A stretch of 56,580 nucleotides of DNA from Thermoplasmatota archaeon. GTDB lineage: Archaea; Thermoplasmatota; Poseidoniia; Poseidoniales; Thalassarchaeaceae. The position numbers and the translations under genes were made by a program. Of the stretch, positions 10,314 to 18,286 are shown piece after piece. The first letter of the stretch is position 1; every line of letters begins with the position of its first letter. The notes under the pieces were generated by a model. It was not told where the DNA came from, did no database searches, and worked only from the letters and a program-made list of their open reading frames with translations. The stretch spans positions 101,502 to 158,081 of the forward strand of contig JAURCP010000001.1 of NCBI GenBank assembly GCA_030828405.1, read 5' to 3'.

Positions 10314-11297
10314 TCACCATTCAGGTAAATTAATTTGAAATTTGGAACTAATTTTTTCTTCGGATTCAATTATTATTTCTAGCCTCTCAGTAACTGCTGG
10401 GCTTCTATTTTTGAGCATTGCATTATACACTACACTTCCTCTTATTGATTCCGGAATACATAATTTCCCAGAAGAAGTCTCGTAATCAATTGCTCTGTCT
10501 ACATCTAATGCATGACGATTTCTTGATTGTAATAGTCCCATTGATAATCTAGTAAGTATTCCAAAGGCTGCTAATATCAAAAGAAAGACTAGTACGAAAC
10601 CAAACATTGTTCCTCCTAAAAGAGTCATAGCAAAACTGCCAAATATGAATACAATTGGTGCTATGAAAGCAATTAACCAGAAAGTTGAAGATAATGGCTT
10701 CACTTTTTTCATTTTTTCAATTATTTCCCATCTTGGATGATTCGGTTCTTGTGGCTTAAAAATTTCTTCCCTTTCCATTTTCGCGGCTCTGTCTACCATC
10801 CCCTTTACCCCTTGCATCCTCATAGCTTGCTGATTTGTTGGTTCTTCCATCCCTTCATTTTGCAATTCTTCAAGTCTTTCAGTACATTTTTCGTACAAAC
10901 CCAATCTAACTAAAATCGCAATTTGTTCTAGAATTGGGGTCACATTATTTGGGTATTGAATTCGACAATCTTCCCACCAGTGTAGAGCATCTTCGAGCAT
11001 TCCTAAATGATCTAGCAGGATTCTCCCTCCTATAATCCATGCTTCTAAATTTTCAGGTTCGTAAAGAACTACTTTTCTTAGAGCTGACATTGATTTCGCT
11101 GATTGTTGTAATGATGGTTGGATAGGCTTACCTCTTGTCGGTGGTGGTAGTGACCATGTAGCAATGGCCATCCAGGCATCAGTATTTTTTTCATCGATAT
11201 ATACTACTTCTTTGGCTAATCTAATAGCATCATCGAAATCTCCATTTTCTCTTGAATCTAATGCGTCAAGCCAAATCTCTTCCGCGCTCTTCGCCAT
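10314..11297 (-). CDS. TPR-containing membrane protein
   Basis: The 327-residue protein has an N-terminal helical repeat region (residues ~1-160). Motifs such as ALDSRENGDFDDAIRLAKEVVYIDEKNTDAWMAIATW are typical of tetratricopeptide repeats, so it is likely a protein-protein interaction platform. Two adjacent membrane helices follow (about 200-248: STFWLIAFIAPIVFIFGSFA and TMFGFVLVFLLILAAFGIL). A cytosolic C-terminal domain of ~75 residues comes after them. There is no signal peptide, so the TPR part should face the cytoplasm. It is the last gene of a leftward unit after a secreted protein and the Gar1-like gene, 63 bases downstream of the latter. Its partner and function are not visible. Confidence 0.75.
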   Translation of the reverse strand: MAKSAEEIWLDALDSRENGDFDDAIRLAKEVVYIDEKNTDAWMAIATWSLPPPTRGKPIQPSLQQSAKSMSALRKVVLYEPENLEAWIIGGRILLDHLGMLEDALHWWEDCRIQYPNNVTPILEQIAILVRLGLYEKCTERLEELQNEGMEEPTNQQAMRMQGVKGMVDRAAKMEREEIFKPQEPNHPRWEIIEKMKKVKPLSSTFWLIAFIAPIVFIFGSFAMTLLGGTMFGFVLVFLLILAAFGILTRLSMGLLQSRNRHALDVDRAIDYETSSGKLCIPESIRGSVVYNAMLKNRSPAVTERLEIIIESEEKISSKFQINLPEW

Positions 11298-11360
11298 AAA
11301 CTCTGGTAACCGTTCAAAGAGATTAATCCTCGGGTAGGGGATGTTCTCTTCAATATTGAA

Positions 11361-12110
11361 TTATCTTCTGGAATTGAATCTTCTACCATTTCTAGAATTG
11401 TTACTTTGACTACTATTCCCACTTCTAGGTTTCGATTGACGATTCGTTTGTCTTCTTGTTGTATTTCTACCATTGCTTCTACCATCGCTTCTTAGATCAG
11501 GTCTTCTAGTTCTGGCAGGAGTATTCTTTCTCCCTTTATTTTCTCCAGGGCTACCTGGTTTTCTTACATCACAATTAGAACGATTACAGAAATTTTTACT
11601 TGCATAATTATGGTTTTTACACTTAGGACATATCCAGTCTCCGGGTTTCATATTAGGCTCGCTACTTCTTTCGTTGCTTCTCCCATTATCTCTTTCCTTT
11701 GTTCGATGATTATTCCTAGGTTTTTTCTCATTACAGTTAGAACGGTTACAAACTTGTTTATTGGCATAATTATGATTCTTACATTTTGGGCACATCCAGT
11801 CACCCGGTTTTAAATTACTATTCCTATCTGTATTATTCCTTCTATTTCTATCTCTATCATTCCTAGGTCTTCGATCTCTCGGAGCAATTTCTACAGGTGA
11901 CCCTATTGTATTCTTCAAGATCAAATTGTCTGCTAAAGGCTTAATGTGAATATAGGCATTGTTAACTGGTCCAATTACTGAATCAACCCTTCCTAAGAAC
12001 TTCCCTCCCACTATCCTGATTCCTGTATACAGGCCAGGTGCTCTCCCTTCAAAGGATACGAGTAACCCACCTTCATGGGATTCTCGACTGACGCTCCCGG
12101 AGAAACTCAT
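11361..12110 (-). CDS. gar1: Gar1-like H/ACA RNP protein with two RanBP2-like zinc fingers
   Basis: Residues ~1-75 match the archaeal Gar1 core: GLLVSFEGRAPGLYTG, then FLGRVDSVIGPVNNAYIHIKP, parallel to the family's FVG.V.DVFGPV..PY..IKP. Gar1 is a component of H/ACA ribonucleoproteins that pseudouridylate rRNA. Unusually, an Arg/Asn/Asp-rich linker follows, then two zinc-finger motifs: W105-x-C107-x2-C110-x3-N-x6-C121-x4-C126, and a near-copy with C161, C164, C175 and C180. A low-complexity Arg/Asn/Gly/Ser tail runs to residue 249. The C-x2-C-x10-C spacing and preceding Trp are as in RanBP2-type fingers, which bind single-stranded RNA. Known archaeal Gar1 proteins are typically small and lack such tails. 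ATG 12110 follows the upstream stop by three bases. Confidence 0.82.
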   Translation of the reverse strand: MSFSGSVSRESHEGGLLVSFEGRAPGLYTGIRIVGGKFLGRVDSVIGPVNNAYIHIKPLADNLILKNTIGSPVEIAPRDRRPRNDRDRNRRNNTDRNSNLKPGDWMCPKCKNHNYANKQVCNRSNCNEKKPRNNHRTKERDNGRSNERSSEPNMKPGDWICPKCKNHNYASKNFCNRSNCDVRKPGSPGENKGRKNTPARTRRPDLRSDGRSNGRNTTRRQTNRQSKPRSGNSSQSNNSRNGRRFNSRR

Positions 12111-12113
12111 GTA

Positions 12114-14135
12114 CTAATCGCGACGGGTTGAGTATATGAGACCGATAGTTAATGACAAGATTGTCAAGAACATACTAAAACCAGGTAATAATCCTGATTC
12201 AGAGTCATCCTCAGGAGTAATAGGCTCAATAATTTGAGATTCAAATAAATGACTATTATTTACCATTATTATTATCTCATTACATTTAGAAGAAACATCA
12301 CAACCAATAACTTTCACTTCGTGTTCCCCTTCATCCCATAATCCGAAATTTATCATTGGAGTACTCCATGAGTTTCCGGAAACAGAAATACTTCCAGCAG
12401 ATAATCCATCGACTGATAGAGAAAATTGTACATCCTCTCCATCTGGATCGCTAAATTGTCCTTGTGCCTGCCAAATATCCATTTCCCAACCGTATTCTGT
12501 CATACTAATCATTGGTGGAGAACTCTCTTTAGTTATACCCAGTGAAAATATTTTTTCTGTAGAGTATAAGTCGTCTCCGTTAATCTCTACCCATAAATCA
12601 ACCAAACCCGGAATCATTCCATTGGAGCTAATTAATATGGTTTCATCAGAAGAAATAGTTAATGATTCAATATTTGCCGAATTGATACTTTGAGATTGTG
12701 TAAAAGCATATTGTATTGTCATTTCTGGCCAATTTTCGTTGAATTGTACAGAAACTGGATGTGGATTCAATAAAATTTCAGATGATGTTGTTAGAGAAAT
12801 TGGGACGCCTAAGTTCCAATTTCTAACCCCTGAACTTTGCCCTAAGTCGTCAATCGCTTCACACATCACTTGCGTGTCTTGACCAAAAGTTATTGTTCCA
12901 GAAAAAGACCTATCAGATAATTGATTAATATTTGTCGAAGAGTCTGAACTACAATTTATTTCTAATTGCGAAATAGGTTTCTCATCATTAAACCATGATG
13001 AAACACTATTCCAATCCGCCCAAACAATCTGACCACTTTCTAATGAAGCAAACCAAGTATCATCTTCCGGGGCATTTTCCGACCAAGATGGAGGGTTATT
13101 TATTGGGACTGGTGCAGTAGTAAAATCTACAAAAATATCTTCACCACTAGGCCAAAAATCTCTACTCCTATGAGGCATTAATATGAATTTAGTCCCTTCA
13201 TCTTCAGTATTTTCAAAAATGTAATTTGAAGAATCATCTCCTATACAAGTCCCCCTCAAGGGAGCGTCATCGTGAGTAGATGGCTCAAACTCTACATCTC
13301 TCCCTTCACATTCTTCCCACATATCTAATCTTAAATCTGGGTTATTAGGGAAAGTAAAATCTAACACTGCATTAGTCATATTAGATGCGTTAAATGCCAG
13401 AGTAAACTCATCTCCGTCTTCAATACTAGGAATTACCATTGTGGCATTCATCCACAATTCTAATCTGCACTCATCAACTCCTTCTGATGCATCAATAAGT
13501 GTGTTACAGTCTCTTTCAGAGTTAGGGAATACAGGTACTTCTAAACAATCACTACTAGATCCAATGGCAGTACAATCTCTAATATCTGCATGATTAGATG
13601 GAACCAAATTCCATTCTTGAATAATAACGCCATTATCTTGCCAAGTAGCATTCTTCCAGTCAAGGCCTACTCCTCCTCTATGAGGTGTAGATTCTCTCAA
13701 ACCAATCCTAGTCATTGCATATTCAATACATTCAGATGCTACAGCCTCAACTGCTGATTTTTCATCAGTAGAGATCCAACCATCTCCTCCACTAGGATAA
13801 AGCTCTTCTAAGTAAGAATCAAGTTTTTCTCTCAATAAATCTACGCTGGTACCATTTATCCATGCCCTGGCCTTTACTTCAGCCGAGTCCCAGTCATCGT
13901 CGACTACGATATCGAAATGGGCATGAGTATAAGGTAGAATATCTTCGAAAGTAATAGAACTGCATCTTTCTTCAAGACTTCCTCCTCCACCCAATTGATT
14001 AAAGACAACTTCCTCATCTTCTAATGATAAATATGATTTTTCACTAGGAATAGTCACTGTTAACACCATTAGTGCTGTAATTAACAAGGCCAGATACTGC
14101 TTACCTCCAAACTTCACAACACTCGACACGGGCAT
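12114..14135 (-). CDS. Secreted protein with PGF-CTERM-like anchor
   Basis: This 673-residue exported protein is of an unrecognised family. An N-terminal hydrophobic stretch (YLALLITALMVLTVTIPS, about 14-31) is a signal peptide. The bulk is acidic and beta-rich, with several Cys pairs and Ig-like segments in the second half (for example SPPMISMTEYGWEMDIWQAQGQFSDPDGEDV). The C-terminus reads LLPGFSMFLTILSLTIGLIYSTRRD, that is PGF, a hydrophobic helix, then basic residues. This is the layout of PGF-CTERM proteins processed and lipid-anchored by archaeosortase. The gene diverges from the transferrin-like gene, and its start is only about 35 bases from the first TTTAGG-N4-CCTAAA box, so it may share metal control. 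No function can be assigned. Confidence 0.7.
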   Translation of the reverse strand: MPVSSVVKFGGKQYLALLITALMVLTVTIPSEKSYLSLEDEEVVFNQLGGGGSLEERCSSITFEDILPYTHAHFDIVVDDDWDSAEVKARAWINGTSVDLLREKLDSYLEELYPSGGDGWISTDEKSAVEAVASECIEYAMTRIGLRESTPHRGGVGLDWKNATWQDNGVIIQEWNLVPSNHADIRDCTAIGSSSDCLEVPVFPNSERDCNTLIDASEGVDECRLELWMNATMVIPSIEDGDEFTLAFNASNMTNAVLDFTFPNNPDLRLDMWEECEGRDVEFEPSTHDDAPLRGTCIGDDSSNYIFENTEDEGTKFILMPHRSRDFWPSGEDIFVDFTTAPVPINNPPSWSENAPEDDTWFASLESGQIVWADWNSVSSWFNDEKPISQLEINCSSDSSTNINQLSDRSFSGTITFGQDTQVMCEAIDDLGQSSGVRNWNLGVPISLTTSSEILLNPHPVSVQFNENWPEMTIQYAFTQSQSINSANIESLTISSDETILISSNGMIPGLVDLWVEINGDDLYSTEKIFSLGITKESSPPMISMTEYGWEMDIWQAQGQFSDPDGEDVQFSLSVDGLSAGSISVSGNSWSTPMINFGLWDEGEHEVKVIGCDVSSKCNEIIIMVNNSHLFESQIIEPITPEDDSESGLLPGFSMFLTILSLTIGLIYSTRRD

Positions 14136-14169
14136 TCCGTCATGATTCTATCGATTCCTCATAATTAGA

Positions 14170-14185
14170 TTTAGGTTAGCCTAAA
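14170..14185. promoter_or_regulatory. DtxR/IdeR-like operator, box 1
   Basis: The 16-mer TTTAGGTTAGCCTAAA has perfect 6-bp inverted half-sites (TTTAGG/CCTAAA) around a 4-base centre. It resembles IdeR/DtxR iron boxes. It lies just upstream of the TATA element, where the archaeal BRE would be. The matching box 2 lies 43 bases downstream, about four helical turns. Confidence 0.75.
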
Positions 14186-14186
14186 A

Positions 14187-14193
14187 TTATATA
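14187..14193 (+). promoter_or_regulatory. TATA box between the two operator copies
   Basis: TTATATA lies between the two operator boxes. A start site about 25 bases downstream would fall at ~14215, inside box 2, so a bound repressor could block TBP/TFB or RNA polymerase. The complementary strand reads TATATAA and could serve the divergent gene starting at 14135. Confidence 0.55.
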
Positions 14194-14212
14194 CTAAATC
14201 TACTTCGGAAGA

Positions 14213-14228
14213 TTTAGGTATGCCTAAA
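14213..14228. promoter_or_regulatory. DtxR/IdeR-like operator, box 2
   Basis: TTTAGGTATGCCTAAA has the same half-sites and spacing as box 1 and is again a perfect inverted repeat. It immediately precedes the GGTGAT Shine-Dalgarno at 14230-14235 and overlaps the predicted transcription start. Confidence 0.75.
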
Positions 14229-14238
14229 TGGTGATATG

Positions 14239-16347
14239 ATGAATAATAAAAAATTAGTTTCAAGTTTAATAACAATACTTTTTCTGACAACTGCTCTAGC
14301 CGGGTGTCTTGATAATAATGAGGAAGAAGAGACATTGGGGAGTTTTGTAATAGCTTATGAAATACAATCTGATTATGAGAATATTGATGAAAACCCTCAA
14401 CAATTAGCAGATTATTTTTCTGAGAAGTTGAATTATGATGTTTCACTGTATAGTGTTGATTCTGAAGGAGCAATGATTGAGGCGTTAAGATTCGGTAATG
14501 CGGATATAGCAATCATGGATGCTGGAGCCGCGTGGGTTGGTTGGCAACAGTATGGTTTAGATGCTTTAGGTGCTGATTTAAAGAACGATGGTCGTACTTA
14601 CTATAATGCCCATGCATGGGTAAAAGCAGATAGCGAAATGGCATATGCGCACTTGGATGAAAATCCTTACACTGATCCTTTCGCTTTACTATCAGGAAAG
14701 ACTTCTTGCCATACAGGGTGGTTAAAATCTGCAGGAATGTTATTACCAATGGGTTTCTTGATAGGACATGGATATGCGAATGTCATTGGTGATCCTAATG
14801 ACGTAGAAACAATCAGGAATACGATTTTTGAATATTTCAATGAAAACGCTTCAATTCCTGACTCAGGTACGCCTTACTATGGTTATGAAGGTGCAATAAA
14901 ATGCTTATCTGATGGTACAGGAGATGTTGCTTTTGCAAAGGACAGTACAGTAGATATATTCTGCAATAATGAAGAATCTTCAGATAATAGTGAATGGTGC
15001 CTGCCCAGAGATCAATACGTCGCTTTACCTGCATTCGGCCAATCACCGAGTCATCCAGTAATGTATAATCCACAGCTTATTGATTCTGAATTGTTAAATC
15101 AGGTTACAGATATTTTAGTGGAAATGGGAGATGATTCAGATGCTAGTATGATACTAAGTAATGTCCTAAACACACCAGGAATTATTGCAACCAATGCTAC
15201 AGATCATTTAGGAAGTTATTCTTCATTAATTTCTAATATCCCAGGTATTTCTGCTTATTATAATGATAAATTCAATATTAATGGGACAATTTCTCCAACA
15301 GTCGATAAGGTTAGAATAGCATATGAGGTGAAAGCAGATTATGAGAATATTGATGAGAATCCTCAACTCTTGGCTGATTACTTATCCGATGTATTAGAGA
15401 TACCTGTCGAACTATACAGCGTTGATTCAGAAGGAGCTATTATTGAGGCCCTAAGATTTGGTAATGCAGATATTGCTTTTATGGACGGTGGAGCAGCATG
15501 GGTTGGCTGGAAAGAATACGGGTTAGCGGCGATGGCAGCTGATCAGAAGTCTGATGGTCGTACTTATTACAACGCCCATGCTTGGGTAAAAGCAGATAGC
15601 GAAATGGCTGCTGCCTACTTAGATGATGATCTATCTACTGATCCATTTTCTCTTCTAGAAGGAAAAACATCTTGTCATACTGGTTGGTTGAAATCAGCAG
15701 GTATGCTATTGCCAATGGGGTACTTAATTGGTAATGATTATGCTACTGTAATTGGTGATGACGATGACATTGCCTCATTAAGAGATACAATAAATGGATT
15801 CTTCAGTTCAGATGCTTCAATCCCTGATTCTGGAACTCCATACTATGGTTATTCTGGCGCAGTTAAATGCCTATCAGATGGTACTGGTGACGTAGCATTT
15901 GCAAAAGATAGTACGGTGGATTCTTACTGTGGTAATGATGATTCCAATCAAAATGAAGATTGGTGCCTCGAAAGAGACCAATACGTTGCCTTACCAACAT
16001 TTGGGCAGGCTCCAAGCCATCCAGTAATGTATAATCCTCAATTATTAGATATTCAAACAAGAACTTCAGTTCTTAATGCTTTGATGTCTCTGAATTATGA
16101 GATGTATGTAGAAAATTATTCCGTAGCAGGTACTACATATACTGGATGTTATGATATATCTGTCCATGTAATCGATGAAGATTCTCCAAAAAATAATTGT
16201 GGTGATGAAATCTTATCAAATGTATTGAATACTCCGGGTTTAATTAGAATAACTTCTCAAGATCACTTAGGTAGTTACTCTGATTTAATTTCTAATATCC
16301 CTGGGATTTCAAACTACTTTAGCGATATATTCGAAATAGATGAATGA
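14239..16347 (+). CDS. Bilobal transferrin-like iron-binding lipoprotein of an ABC importer
   Basis: Residue numbers count from ATG 14236. ATG 14239 is preferred because it sits three bases after GGTGAT. A lipobox (TALAGC24) marks membrane anchoring. Two lobes (about 37-350 and 359-703, offset exactly 322) are roughly three quarters identical over their first 100 residues. Each lobe has the transferrin signature. MDAG with D95/D417 (second copy MDGG) matches human D63. RTYY with Y122-123/Y444-445 matches Y95. SCHTG with T160/T482 is the carbonate loop, with K164/K486 where Arg124 sits. YGY(E/S)GA(I/V)KC with Y217/Y539 matches Y188. PSH with H273/H595 matches H249. Cys158-223 and Cys243-255, and their lobe-2 equivalents, match conserved transferrin disulfides. 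Automatic annotation would probably say PhnD-like. Family alignment was made from memory of human transferrin. The likely role is extracellular Fe(III) capture. Confidence 0.9.
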   Translation: MNNKKLVSSLITILFLTTALAGCLDNNEEEETLGSFVIAYEIQSDYENIDENPQQLADYFSEKLNYDVSLYSVDSEGAMIEALRFGNADIAIMDAGAAWVGWQQYGLDALGADLKNDGRTYYNAHAWVKADSEMAYAHLDENPYTDPFALLSGKTSCHTGWLKSAGMLLPMGFLIGHGYANVIGDPNDVETIRNTIFEYFNENASIPDSGTPYYGYEGAIKCLSDGTGDVAFAKDSTVDIFCNNEESSDNSEWCLPRDQYVALPAFGQSPSHPVMYNPQLIDSELLNQVTDILVEMGDDSDASMILSNVLNTPGIIATNATDHLGSYSSLISNIPGISAYYNDKFNINGTISPTVDKVRIAYEVKADYENIDENPQLLADYLSDVLEIPVELYSVDSEGAIIEALRFGNADIAFMDGGAAWVGWKEYGLAAMAADQKSDGRTYYNAHAWVKADSEMAAAYLDDDLSTDPFSLLEGKTSCHTGWLKSAGMLLPMGYLIGNDYATVIGDDDDIASLRDTINGFFSSDASIPDSGTPYYGYSGAVKCLSDGTGDVAFAKDSTVDSYCGNDDSNQNEDWCLERDQYVALPTFGQAPSHPVMYNPQLLDIQTRTSVLNALMSLNYEMYVENYSVAGTTYTGCYDISVHVIDEDSPKNNCGDEILSNVLNTPGLIRITSQDHLGSYSDLISNIPGISNYFSDIFEIDE

Positions 16348-16398
16348 ATATTTTCTCAGACGGTGTCTAATCATTGTATCCGGCAATACCAAATAGGA

Positions 16399-16414
16399 TT
16401 TAGCCTCCCCTAAA
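16399..16414. promoter_or_regulatory. DtxR/IdeR-like operator, box 3 (imperfect)
   Basis: TTTAGCCTCCCCTAAA keeps the 16-base layout with one mismatch in the left half-site (TTTAGC/CCTAAA). It lies 25 bases before the ATPase gene, suggesting a second, separately controlled promoter for the ATPase and permease. Confidence 0.55.
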
Positions 16415-16439
16415 ATTACTATTAATGTGGTGACAGGTC

Positions 16440-17219
16440 ATGAATGAAATCATAGCGAAGGGTCAAGTCAATCGAAATCCAATCATTAAGTTGATAGATG
16501 TTGAAATCGGTTATGATTATAATCAACCTTTAGTTAAGATTCCAGATTTAGAGATTTTCCCTGGTGAGATAGTTGCTATCGCAGGTCCATCAGGTGTTGG
16601 AAAAACAACTCTTCTAAGGACAATTGCTGGTTTAGTTAGGCCAATCTCAGGGATGCTAGAAGTATGTGGAGCAACTCATCCGTCTAAACCCGTTAGAGGA
16701 TCATTAGGATATGTCCCACAACGTCTTGGTTTAGTGCGTCATACTAGCGTAATCCATAATGTGATGATTGGAGCAAATGCAGGGCATAACAAATCATTAT
16801 GGTCAATCCTGACTTCTGAAGAACCGAAATTAAGTTCAATATGGTCAAAAATCACTTCAAAAAATGCAAAAAAACATGCATTATCTGCAATTGAATCAAT
16901 GGGACTTACTGAAAAATTAAATGAACCAATTAGAAAGCTTTCTGGAGGTCAGCAAAGAAGAGTCGCTACTGCTAGAACTCTTGCTCAACAACCTTCTTTG
17001 ATAATGGCTGATGAGTTTCTTAGTGAATTAGATGAAGAAACGATGAAAATGGTTCTGAATGAAGTTACAGAATACATCAGAAACAGCGATGCAGCTTTAC
17101 TAGTTGTTGAACACGATATATCTAGAGCTAAATCAATGGCAGATAGGCTATTGGTAATTGATGATGGTCGTGTGAACCCGTTCATTTCAGAGGTAACTGC
17201 TATCGAGGTGAAAATATGA
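16440..17219 (+). CDS. PhnC-like ABC transporter ATPase
   Basis: This 259-residue ATP-binding subunit energises import at the cytoplasmic face of the membrane. Walker A is GPSGVGKTT, the Q-loop lies in YVPQRLG, the ABC signature is KLSGGQQRR, Walker B is LIMADEF followed by LSELDEE (D-loop region), and the switch His is in VVEHD. The Walker B catalytic residue is the usual Glu (DE). Length and sequence resemble PhnC, the ATPase of phosphonate/phosphite importers. The stop overlaps the permease start (ATGA at 17216-17219), indicating translational coupling. Given the transferrin-like binding protein upstream and the metal-type box at 16399-16414, an iron substrate is inferred rather than phosphonate. 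GGTGA lies about six bases before the ATG. Confidence 0.9.
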   Translation: MNEIIAKGQVNRNPIIKLIDVEIGYDYNQPLVKIPDLEIFPGEIVAIAGPSGVGKTTLLRTIAGLVRPISGMLEVCGATHPSKPVRGSLGYVPQRLGLVRHTSVIHNVMIGANAGHNKSLWSILTSEEPKLSSIWSKITSKNAKKHALSAIESMGLTEKLNEPIRKLSGGQQRRVATARTLAQQPSLIMADEFLSELDEETMKMVLNEVTEYIRNSDAALLVVEHDISRAKSMADRLLVIDDGRVNPFISEVTAIEVKI

Positions 17220-18280
17220 AGCGTAATGTCGTTTCGTTTGTTGGGCCGCTTCCATTTTTAATTTACTTTACATCTGCATTATTAGTGATGTATATCCTCG
17301 CACCACAGAAACTTGCTTTATACATAATATCGGCAATCCCAATTATGATAATCTCACTTATGGCATTATCGATAATAGCAATCATGATATCTTCCGGTAA
17401 TTATCTGATTAAATTATCTTTATTGTCAACAATCTTATTTTCCTTTTGGATATTTAACGAAATGGTTGATGGAGATTGGGGTAGGTTATCAGGAAGTTTT
17501 GAGAATCTATTTATGTTCTTTAGTGAATCATTATGGCCTCCTGACTGGAGTGTGATAGAACCGCAGGCATATCCTGTTTGTACAGTATATCCTTTGTTTG
17601 ATTTCACATGTTCAACAGCATGGATAGGCTTAGTAGAGACTCTAAAGATAGCATTTGTTTCAACTGTATTTGGCATGATGTTATCATTACCGATATCGTT
17701 ACTCGCAGCAAGAAACTTGAATTATTGGTGGGTATCATACATTTTTAGATTCATTTTAGCATCTTTTAGAAGTTTGCCGAGTATTATCTGGGCAATATTT
17801 TTTGTTATTCTTGTTGGTTTTGGTCCTTTGTCAGGAGTTTTAGCTATGACTGTTTACACTGTAGGATACTTGGGCAAACTTCAGTATGAAGCAATTGAAG
17901 GTTTGAATAAAACTCCTCTCTATGCCGCTCAGGCTATGGGTTTATCTAAAATTCAGACCGCTTACCAAGTAGTTATTCCAGAGTCTGCTAATGATATTAT
18001 TTCTCAAGCAATTTTTATGTTTGAATATAATTTTAGACATGGAACAGTAATAGGAATTGTTGGTGCTGGTGGGATAGGGTATTACATCAATCTATATTTG
18101 AAATTCTTACAGTATGATAAGGTCATTGCATATTTGATAATCATCTTTATTGTAGTTTTAATCATCGATTTGATATCTATTTTTGCTCGTTCGTTCTTTA
18201 CAGAAGGCGGAGATACGCCGAGAAGGCCATCCTGGTTCGGAGTTTTCCTACCTTCTGCGATGTTAAGATCTAAAAAATAA
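17216..18280 (+). CDS. PhnE-like ABC transporter permease
   Basis: This 354-residue integral membrane protein forms the import channel. The second half is a standard type-I ABC permease domain with the EAA-type coupling loop EAIEGLNKTPLYAAQAMGLS and the PhnE-like GFGPLSGVLAMTVYTVGYLG segment. The N-terminal ~115 residues add about three membrane helices (including FLIYFTSALLVMYILA and IISAIPIMIISLMALSIIAIM) and an extracytoplasmic loop with a Cys pair near 122-131. This makes it longer than E. coli PhnE (~260-276 residues). It overlaps the ATPase by four bases and completes a binding protein-ATPase-permease set. It probably homodimerises, since only one permease gene is present. It is convergent with gpsA. 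Confidence 0.9.
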   Translation: MKRNVVSFVGPLPFLIYFTSALLVMYILAPQKLALYIISAIPIMIISLMALSIIAIMISSGNYLIKLSLLSTILFSFWIFNEMVDGDWGRLSGSFENLFMFFSESLWPPDWSVIEPQAYPVCTVYPLFDFTCSTAWIGLVETLKIAFVSTVFGMMLSLPISLLAARNLNYWWVSYIFRFILASFRSLPSIIWAIFFVILVGFGPLSGVLAMTVYTVGYLGKLQYEAIEGLNKTPLYAAQAMGLSKIQTAYQVVIPESANDIISQAIFMFEYNFRHGTVIGIVGAGGIGYYINLYLKFLQYDKVIAYLIIIFIVVLIIDLISIFARSFFTEGGDTPRRPSWFGVFLPSAMLRSKK

Positions 18281-18286
18281 TTTAAA

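Noticed and set aside
11258-11485. 75-residue minus-strand ORF overlapping the Gar1 tail
   Set aside because: It is a frame shadow of the low-complexity Arg/Asn-rich end of the Gar1-like gene and has no domain.
14239-16347. Annotation as a plain phosphonate-binding PhnD
   Set aside because: The SCHTG loop, the Asp/Tyr/Tyr/His set and paired cysteines match transferrin rather than the Ser/Thr-rich phosphonate loop. Metal-type operators upstream also argue against a phosphorus role.
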